DNA from: an uncultured Amylibacter sp.
GTDB taxonomy: Bacteria > Pseudomonadota > Alphaproteobacteria > Rhodobacterales > Rhodobacteraceae
Assembly: GCA_959347425.1 (NCBI GenBank)
Contig: OY365741.1
Location: 1,512,501-1,576,500, forward strand
Reading direction: 5' to 3'
DNA length: 64,000 nucleotides
Part shown: positions 58,596 through 64,000 of the stretch, piece after piece
How positions within the stretch are numbered: the first letter of the stretch is position 1
Layout of the letters: every line of letters starts with the position of its first letter
Notes under the pieces: model-generated
What the model saw: only the letters and a program-made list of their open reading frames with translations
What the model was told of the DNA's origin: nothing
Databases searched by the model: none
Program-made: the position numbers and the translations under genes

Positions 58596-59072
58596 ATGAA
58601 CGATGAAACATTGGATGACGATGAACCACAATTCACCGACCGCTTTGGCAACAAGAAGTGCACCGTAACCTATCTGGAATCGGGGGACTTTGATGTGAAT
58701 GGGCATGTTTGCCCTCAGGTACACAACGCAATCAAGGTGGCAGTTGATGCAGATGATAAAATAAATCCTATTTGCGGGCGTAAAGCTGGCACATTCCAAC
58801 CACCATTAGGGCTTGATGATATGAGCCCTGACCGATGGACTGTTTGTGATGAGGGCGGTGAAGAGGAAGCATCGGTGCAACTTACGAAAAGTTTCGCAAT
58901 TACAGTTATAGAAAATGGGGAAGGCGGATGGAGGGCTTCTTGGGGTGACTCGCCAAAGTTTGTCGTGCACAACGACAGTCCATTTGACGCTGTGATAGGT
59001 GTAAAGGAAATGCTAAGCGAACGCATTGATGATTTATTGCAGGAGGACGCATTGCAGGGTGTTTTATTGTAA
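58596..59072 (+). CDS. Acidic protein of unknown function
   Basis: This 158-residue, strongly acidic protein has an AAAGGAA site ahead of its ATG. The first half has several cysteines and looks like a small beta domain (KKCTVTYLESGDFDVNGHVC). The second half (FAITVIENGEGGWRASWGDS, then a helix DAVIGVKEMLSERIDDLL) vaguely recalls HicB-like folds, but the match is weak. The family is unknown. It lies between an Mrr_N-like gene and an HNH nuclease gene and could be an immunity or regulatory partner. Confidence 0.65.
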   Translation: MNDETLDDDEPQFTDRFGNKKCTVTYLESGDFDVNGHVCPQVHNAIKVAVDADDKINPICGRKAGTFQPPLGLDDMSPDRWTVCDEGGEEEASVQLTKSFAITVIENGEGGWRASWGDSPKFVVHNDSPFDAVIGVKEMLSERIDDLLQEDALQGVLL

Positions 59073-59126
59073 TGGTAATCATGCGAAAAACGCGAACTTA
59101 TAAATATCAGGCGAAAGGATAAAAAA

Positions 59127-59465
59127 ATGGACTTTGCAGAGTTTAAAAAAAACACAAAAAGAAACGCAGAAATAAAAAATAAAAAAGAACAAGATAGTGT
59201 ATGGGCAATGGGTGATAAAATCCCTGGAAAAGACCCCAAGGTTTATCGAAAAGATAGTCTGGGGAACATCATAAAATATGATTTATATGGCAAGAAGAGG
59301 GTTCAAGGTTGGGAAATTGACCATAAAATCCCAAGAGCAAAAGGTGGTAAAGACACCCTAAAAAACAAACAGCCTTTGCAATGGGAGGCAAACAGAAGAA
59401 AAGGTGTGAGGAATGATAAAATTAATAGGATAAGAGAATTAATTATAAAAATATTAAAAGATTAA
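59127..59465 (+). CDS. HNH endonuclease family protein
   Basis: This is a 112-residue protein with a C-terminal HNH motif. WEIDHKIPRAKGG supplies the Asp-His pair, followed by LKNKQPLQWEANRRKG with the central and final conserved residues. The N-terminal half is Lys-rich and probably binds DNA. Such small HNH proteins act as nicking or double-strand nucleases in phage, restriction and toxin systems. The ribosome site is GCGAAAGGA. It ends three bases before the convergent uvrC stop. Confidence 0.8.
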   Translation: MDFAEFKKNTKRNAEIKNKKEQDSVWAMGDKIPGKDPKVYRKDSLGNIIKYDLYGKKRVQGWEIDHKIPRAKGGKDTLKNKQPLQWEANRRKGVRNDKINRIRELIIKILKD

Positions 59466-59468
59466 AAA

Positions 59469-61334
59469 CTAAACAGAATCCTGAAAAAAATCATAAATCT
59501 GCTCCGCCATAGCCTCCGACACCCCCTCCGCCGATTTCAAATCCTTTAACGAAGCCTGCGCCACCGCCTTGGCAGACCCGAAATGCGCCAACAAAGCCGC
59601 CTTCCGCCGCGCCCCAATCCCCGCGATACTATCCAACGGATTCCGCTTAATCGCCCGCGACCGCGCCGCCCGATGCGTGCCAATGGCAAACCGATGGGCT
59701 TCATCACGCAGACGCTGAATAAAATACAAAACCGCGTCCTGCGGGGGCAAAGAAAACGGCACTTGCCCGTGGATATAAAACTCTTCCTTACCCGCGTTTC
59801 TATCCACACCCTTGGCGACTCCGATAAAAGGCAAATCTTTAATCCCCAGTCCCTCCAACGCTTCACGCACTGCTTTTATCTGCCCACGCCCGCCGTCAAT
59901 CAGCAAAACATCTGGCCAATTCTCACCACCACGCGGATGGTCTTCCTTTAACAGACGCGCAAACCGCCTGTGCAAAACCTCGCCCATCATTGCCACATCA
60001 TCACCAGGCGTAACATCAGGCGAGGCGATATTAAACTTGCGATAGGCGGATTTGATAAACCCCTCTTCCCCCGCGACAATCATCGCGCCAACCGCGTGCG
60101 TGCCTTGAATGTGGGAGTTGTCATAAACCTCAATCCGCTTGGGCGGGGCGGGTAAATTAAACGTCTGCGCCAAACGTTCCAATAGATGCTTTTGGCTGGC
60201 ACTTTCCGCCAATTTGCGTTCCAGAGATTCACGGGCATTGCGAATTGCTAGCGTGATAATCTCCGCCCTCTCGCCCCGTTGCGGGCGGGTAATATCCACG
60301 CGAGAGCCGCGTTTCTGCCCCAAGGCATCGCAGAGCAAATCGGCATTGGATAATTTATCCGATACAATAATCTGTTTCGGCGGGGTTTTATTATCGTAGA
60401 ATTGGGCGATAAAACCCTCCAAAACCTCTTCCGCCTCCGCCCCCGAACCCGTATGGGGGAAATACGCCCGATTGCCCCAGTTTTGATGGGCGCGGATGAA
60501 AAACACTTGGATACAGGCCGCCCCGCCTTTTTGATAAATAGCAATCACGTCCGCCTCTTTAATATGGGCGGGGTTAATGCCTTGACTGCCTTGGATATTG
60601 GTTAACGCACGGATTCTATCGCGCAAGCGAGCCGCGTGTTCAAACGCCAAATCCTTGCTGGCGATTTGCATCTCATCCGCCAATCGTTTTTGGATATCAA
60701 CGGTTTTGCCCGATAGGAAATCACGGGCTTCATCCAGTGATTTTTTATAGTCGGCTTGGCTGATTTTGCCAACACACGGGGCAGAGCATCTGGCGATTTG
60801 GTGTTGCAAACACGGGCGGGTTCGGTTGGCAAAAACATGGTCGGTGCAGGTGCGCAAAAGAAAAATCTTTTCCAAATGATGCAGGGTTGTATTCACCGCG
60901 TTGGCAGAGGCAAAGGGTCCGTAATACTCCCCCTTGGGCGTTTTCTTCCCACGGTGTTTGGTGATTTGGGCGAACGGATGGTCTTTGGCAATCATAATGT
61001 TTGGGAAGGATTTATCATCGCGTAGCAAAACATTGTAAAGTGGTTTTAATTGTTTAATCAGGTTTTGTTCCAGCAGTAGGGCTTCCGTTTCCGTATCGGT
61101 GCTGAGGAACATCATAGAGGTCGTTTTGGCAATCATCCGCATAATCCGCAAGGAATGGCCGCGTGGTTTGGCATAGCTGGACACCCGTTTTTTCAAATTG
61201 CGGGCTTTGCCGACATAGAGCACTTTACCGCTCTTATCCAGCATGCGATAGACCCCCGCCGTGTTCGTCAGGCTGTTTAGATAGCCGTCAATAACGGCAT
61301 GACCAGATAGCTGTTTGGGGGCTGGGTGAGTCAT
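59469..61334 (-). CDS. uvrC: Excinuclease ABC subunit C
   Basis: This 621-residue protein makes the dual incision in nucleotide excision repair. The GIY-YIG domain is at the N-terminus (TAGVYRMLDKSGKVLYVGKA). It is followed by the UVR helix pair that contacts UvrB (ADEMQIASKDLAFEHAARLR), the RNase H-like domain (VYDNSHIQGTHAVGAMIVA) and a C-terminal helix-hairpin-helix (LDSIAGIGARRKAALLAHFG). The length is normal. It follows the short-chain dehydrogenase gene by 16 bases. Confidence 0.95.
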   Translation of the reverse strand: MTHPAPKQLSGHAVIDGYLNSLTNTAGVYRMLDKSGKVLYVGKARNLKKRVSSYAKPRGHSLRIMRMIAKTTSMMFLSTDTETEALLLEQNLIKQLKPLYNVLLRDDKSFPNIMIAKDHPFAQITKHRGKKTPKGEYYGPFASANAVNTTLHHLEKIFLLRTCTDHVFANRTRPCLQHQIARCSAPCVGKISQADYKKSLDEARDFLSGKTVDIQKRLADEMQIASKDLAFEHAARLRDRIRALTNIQGSQGINPAHIKEADVIAIYQKGGAACIQVFFIRAHQNWGNRAYFPHTGSGAEAEEVLEGFIAQFYDNKTPPKQIIVSDKLSNADLLCDALGQKRGSRVDITRPQRGERAEIITLAIRNARESLERKLAESASQKHLLERLAQTFNLPAPPKRIEVYDNSHIQGTHAVGAMIVAGEEGFIKSAYRKFNIASPDVTPGDDVAMMGEVLHRRFARLLKEDHPRGGENWPDVLLIDGGRGQIKAVREALEGLGIKDLPFIGVAKGVDRNAGKEEFYIHGQVPFSLPPQDAVLYFIQRLRDEAHRFAIGTHRAARSRAIKRNPLDSIAGIGARRKAALLAHFGSAKAVAQASLKDLKSAEGVSEAMAEQIYDFFQDSV

Positions 61335-61350
61335 GGTTAATCATTAACCC

Positions 61351-62109
61351 CTAATCATTAATAATATCTGCCGTGCGCCAGCCCAAATGCTGTCCGCCAT
61401 CAACGCAGATTAACTGCCCCGTCACGGCTTGGGCATCCAATAAATAATCCAAGGCCGCCAGAATATCGCTTGGCTCTGCCCCGCGTTGCAAAAGCGAGTT
61501 CTTGCGTTGGGCATCAAAATGGGCGGTGCTCTGCCGTGTGGCTTTTATCGTAGAACCCGGGGCAATTGCATTCACCCGCAACTGCGGAGCCAAGGCCTGT
61601 GCGCTGGTTTGGGTCAAATGCCACAGGGCGGCCTTGCTGACGCTATAAGTCATAAATTCAGGCGTGAGCTTGCGCACACGTTGGTCAATCATATTGATAA
61701 TCGCGCCCCGAGCTTTCGTTTGTTTGGCAAACGCCTGCGTTAAAATAAACGGCGCATGTAAATTAATACCAATATGATGTTGCCACGATTCGGGCGTGGC
61801 ACTCGCCAGACTATCATAATCAAACACCGCCGCGTTATTGATTAAAACATCCAACCCGCCCAAGGCCTCCACCGCGCGGGGAATCAGGGTTTGCGTGTCC
61901 GTCACATCCGCCAAATCCGCGTGTAAAACCACGCCAGAGCCGCCTGCCTCAATGACTTCCGCCAGAACCGCCTGTGCTTCCGCCTTGCTGGTATTGTAAT
62001 GGATAGCCACCGCAAGCCCCCTTCCTGCGCAATGCAGTGCCATAGCCCGCCCCAGCCGCTTTGCCGCCCCTGTTATCAGTGCCGCGTGATAGTGTGTTTG
62101 TTCTGTCAT
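61351..62109 (-). CDS. Short-chain dehydrogenase/reductase
   Basis: This 252-residue SDR has the nucleotide-binding motif ALITGAAKRLGRAMALHCAG, the NNAA motif (LINNAAVFDY) and the catalytic YSVSK (Tyr-x3-Lys). The Ala-Lys-Arg-Leu-Gly start and the ending YLLDAQAVTGQLICVDGGQH resemble FolM/pteridine reductase-like SDRs, but the substrate cannot be fixed from sequence. The start overlaps the antiporter stop by four bases, and the gene leads into uvrC. Confidence 0.9.
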   Translation of the reverse strand: MTEQTHYHAALITGAAKRLGRAMALHCAGRGLAVAIHYNTSKAEAQAVLAEVIEAGGSGVVLHADLADVTDTQTLIPRAVEALGGLDVLINNAAVFDYDSLASATPESWQHHIGINLHAPFILTQAFAKQTKARGAIINMIDQRVRKLTPEFMTYSVSKAALWHLTQTSAQALAPQLRVNAIAPGSTIKATRQSTAHFDAQRKNSLLQRGAEPSDILAALDYLLDAQAVTGQLICVDGGQHLGWRTADIIND

Positions 62110-63068
62110 ACCGACCCGTATAATAACAAATAGCTATATAAACCATAGCAAATCACGAATAATCCCCCGAAAATCCGCCCCATTCGCCAGCCAAACACGA
62201 TAAATGGCGTGAGTGCCAAGGTTGCCGCACCCATCACCCACAAATCACGGGTAAGGAAATCGTCGGGCACGGGTAGGGGCGCGACCATCGCGGCTATCCC
62301 AGGGATTGCCAGTAGGTTAAACAAATTACTGCCGATAATGTTGCCGATGACTATGTCGCCGCGTTTGTGATAGGCGGCGGATAGGCTGGTTGCCAATTCG
62401 GGTAGGGAGGTGCCGAGGGCTACGAGCGTTAATCCAATAACGGCGGGGGCGATGTTAAATGTCATGGCGATGTTAATCGCGCCGTCAATTAATAATTTCC
62501 CGCCCAGTGGTAAGGCCGCCAATCCTATTAATAAGGCGAATAATGCTTTGGGTAGGGATAGTGTGGGGGTGGTTTTTGTTTTTGTTTCGGTTTGGGTCTG
62601 GGGTTTTATTAGTGCCTGTTGCAGGTTTCTGGTTAAAATCGCCCCAAGGCAAATCAGCAAAATCACCCCTTGGATGCGTCCAATCGCTCCCATCCAGCAT
62701 AGGGCGGAAAATACGACGGTCGCACCCAGCATAATCGCGAAATTACCCCGCGATTCGGTTTGTATCTTGGGGGATAGGTTTAGGGTGAAAATCGCCATAG
62801 GTAGTCCGAGGATTAGCAATACATTGGCGGTGTTTGACCCGACGACATTGCCCAAGGCTAGTTCGGGTGCGCCCGCAAGGACGGCTTGGATAGCGACCAG
62901 CAATTCGGGGGCGGAGGTGCCAAAGGCGACCACTGTTAGGCTGATAACGAGGGCGGAAATACCCAACCGTTCGGCGAGGGCAACCGTGCCTTTGACAAGG
63001 AAGCTGCCGCCGATAACAAGCAGGGCAAGCCCTAATGTGATGAAAAGCCAGTTTTGGAGGAGGGGCAT
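62106..63068 (-). CDS. Calcium/sodium antiporter, CaCA family
   Basis: This 320-residue inner-membrane protein has the two inverted alpha repeats of the Ca2+:cation antiporter family: TVVAFGTSAPELLVAIQAVL in the first half and TLVALGTSLPELATSLSAAY in the second. The acidic residues in these motifs bind the cations. About ten hydrophobic segments are visible, and a Thr/Lys-rich cytoplasmic loop (about residues 158-172) separates the halves. YrbG-type proteins are the closest match. It is the first gene of a minus-strand group with the SDR and uvrC. Confidence 0.92.
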   Translation of the reverse strand: MPLLQNWLFITLGLALLVIGGSFLVKGTVALAERLGISALVISLTVVAFGTSAPELLVAIQAVLAGAPELALGNVVGSNTANVLLILGLPMAIFTLNLSPKIQTESRGNFAIMLGATVVFSALCWMGAIGRIQGVILLICLGAILTRNLQQALIKPQTQTETKTKTTPTLSLPKALFALLIGLAALPLGGKLLIDGAINIAMTFNIAPAVIGLTLVALGTSLPELATSLSAAYHKRGDIVIGNIIGSNLFNLLAIPGIAAMVAPLPVPDDFLTRDLWVMGAATLALTPFIVFGWRMGRIFGGLFVICYGLYSYLLLYGSV

Positions 63069-63070
63069 TT

Positions 63071-63119
63071 TTAGTGGTTAGTGGTTAGTGATTAGTGATT
63101 AGTGATTAGTGGTTAGTTA
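63071..63119 (+). repeat. Seven tandem 7-bp repeats, TTAGTG(G/A)
   Basis: Six perfect or one-mismatch units are followed by a seventh, TTAGTTA, and then degenerate units up to about 63140. Two TTAGTGA units also flank the rsmE stop near 52150 on the minus strand. Confidence 0.9.
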
Positions 63120-63182
63120 TGAGTGATTGGTTATTAGTGGATTGGGGATGAATTGTAAATGAATGATGAAGACCAGCTCCAC

Positions 63183-63376
63183 GCGAGGGCGGGGGCTTTT
63201 GTGCATATAGAGCTTTTGCTTTCGCAAAAGCCCATACACAAAAGCCTTGGGTTACAAGATGATAGGGTCTCTATAAATTTACTATCTGGAATAACAAGAT
63301 TATAGATTGGATGATTTGCAAAGAATACTTGGGAATTGGCGATAGGTTTGCTCTAAATTTATTTAGGCTTTGCCTA
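63183..63376 (-). repeat. Dispersed intergenic repeat, copy B, with long hairpin
   Basis: This is the inverted copy of 51897-52123. The hairpin pairs GGCTTTTGTG (63194-63203) with CACAAAAGCC (63237-63246) and, inside, GCTTTTGC (63212-63219) with GCAAAAGC (63224-63231) around a TTTC loop. The inner stem sequence differs from copy A on both arms, so pairing is kept. Confidence 0.85.
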
Positions 63377-63390
63377 TTTTCTAAAAACAC

Positions 63391-63425
63391 TAACAACTAA
63401 TAACTAACAACTAATAACTAACAAC
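63391..63425 (+). repeat. Five tandem 7-bp repeats, TAA(C/T)AAC
   Basis: TAACAAC and TAATAAC alternate five times, ending 36 bases before the valS start codon. Confidence 0.85.
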
Positions 63426-63461
63426 CTTGTTTTTTTATAAAAACCCGCTATAACCCGCCCT

Positions 63462-64000
63462 ATGGATATGGATAAAAACTTTGACCCGAAAACTGCCGAG
63501 GCAGTCATTCGCGCACAATGGCACGATGCGAACGCCTTTGCTGCGGGGGTGCATGTGCAAACCCAGAATAACGATAAGAGCTTTTGCATCATCATGCCTC
63601 CGCCCAATGTTACGGGTGTTTTGCACATGGGACACGCCTTTAATTCCACCTTGCAAGACATTTTAATCCGCTGGCATAGGATGCGCGGGTTTGACACGCT
63701 TTGGCAACCAGGGCAAGACCACGCGGGTATCGCCACGCAAATGGTCGTGGAACGCGAGCTGGCGAAAACGCAGCAACCCTCCCGCACCGAGCTCGGTCGC
63801 ACGGCATTTTTAGAAAAGATATGGGAGTGGAAAGAACAATCAGGCGGCACGATTATAGAGCAGTTAAAACGGCTGGGTGCGTCCTGCGATTGGCAACGCA
63901 ACCGTTTCACTATGGACGAGGGTTTTCAAACGGTCGTGCGCAAAGTGTTCGTGGATTTATACAATAAGGGCTTGATTTACCGCGATAAACGGCTGGTCAA
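63462..64000 (+). CDS. valS: Valyl-tRNA synthetase, N-terminal part
   Basis: The frame is open to the window edge, giving about 179 residues. It starts [20 protein letters not shown] and has the class I HIGH-type motif [36 protein letters not shown] follows, diagnostic for ValS. The enzyme charges tRNA-Val and edits mischarged Thr. No Shine-Dalgarno sequence precedes the ATG at 63462; a second ATG two codons later is equally possible. Confidence 0.93.
   Translation, partial: MDMDKNFDPKTAEAVIRAQWHDANAFAAGVHVQTQNNDKSFCIIMPPPNVTGVLHMGHAFNSTLQDILIRWHRMRGFDTLWQPGQDHAGIATQMVVERELAKTQQPSRTELGRTAFLEKIWEWKEQSGGTIIEQLKRLGASCDWQRNRFTMDEGFQTVVRKVFVDLYNKGLIYRDKRLV

Larger units (their letters stand above)
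63069..63461. other. Repeat-rich spacer between the antiporter and valS
   Basis: This stretch has no gene of its own. It holds a TTAGTGG/TTAGTGA heptamer array, the inverted intergenic repeat copy B and a second heptamer array just before valS. The valS promoter must lie here but is not obvious. Confidence 0.7.

Noticed and set aside
62410..63081. A 223-residue plus-strand frame
   Set aside because: It is the antisense shadow of the Ca/Na antiporter gene, which has complete family motifs.
63071..63425. CRISPR-like repeat array
   Set aside because: Units are 7 bp and directly abutting, without spacers, and no cas genes are present.

Overview
The window looks like a chromosomal segment of a moderately AT-rich alphaproteobacterium, probably marine. 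The evidence is the housekeeping part: a cycM-type membrane cytochrome c next to prephenate dehydratase, a plant-type glutamate-cysteine ligase, a DUF3576 lipoprotein, a roseobacter-like porin, and the moaE/moaD/pgsA and uvrC groups. The lineage below class level is inference only.

Bases 1-37.8 kb are accessory. A type III restriction-modification pair (mod, cut by the left window edge, then res) is followed by a small mobile element. That element carries a ParB-fused DNA methylase and a DUF5681 protein on the minus strand, and a DUF2924 protein plus a large serine recombinase on the plus strand. After a 528-bp intergenic stretch come two very large genes with their own promoter-like site. 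They match the two-gene layout of Druantia type III anti-phage defence (DruH-like, then DruE-like helicase with a C-terminal DUF1998/MZB region). So 1-18 kb reads as a defence island interrupted by a recombinase element.

Bases 18-37.7 kb hold three tandem lipoprotein genes of 2109, 643 and 3575 residues. They are built from about 23 copies of a roughly 200-residue beta-rich module resembling TbpB-like surface lipoproteins. They share a duplicated leader and, in two cases, near-identical 3' ends. The middle one has an Asn-Gly hexanucleotide tract; the last has fifteen Cys-rich repeats before its modules. A tRNA-Arg(ACG), with its 3' end facing the island, closes the accessory part at 37.8 kb.

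Bases 37.9-64 kb are mainly core genes: a yejABEF-type oligopeptide/microcin C uptake operon with a cytochrome c gene in front, pheA, a YggS-family gene, a TPR-sulfotransferase, a porin, the DUF3576 lipoprotein, gshA, rsmE, ubiA, an OmpA-family gene with a small coupled membrane gene, moaE, moaD, pgsA, uvrC, a short-chain dehydrogenase, a Ca/Na antiporter and the start of valS. Two accessory features break into this part. One is an AT-rich plus-strand cassette at 57.6-59.5 kb between pgsA and uvrC: a strongly structured leader, a small lipoprotein, an Mrr_N-like winged helix protein, an unknown acidic protein and an HNH nuclease. The other is a pair of inverted ~200-bp intergenic repeats at 51.9 and 63.2 kb, each with a long hairpin and each next to 7-bp tandem repeats.
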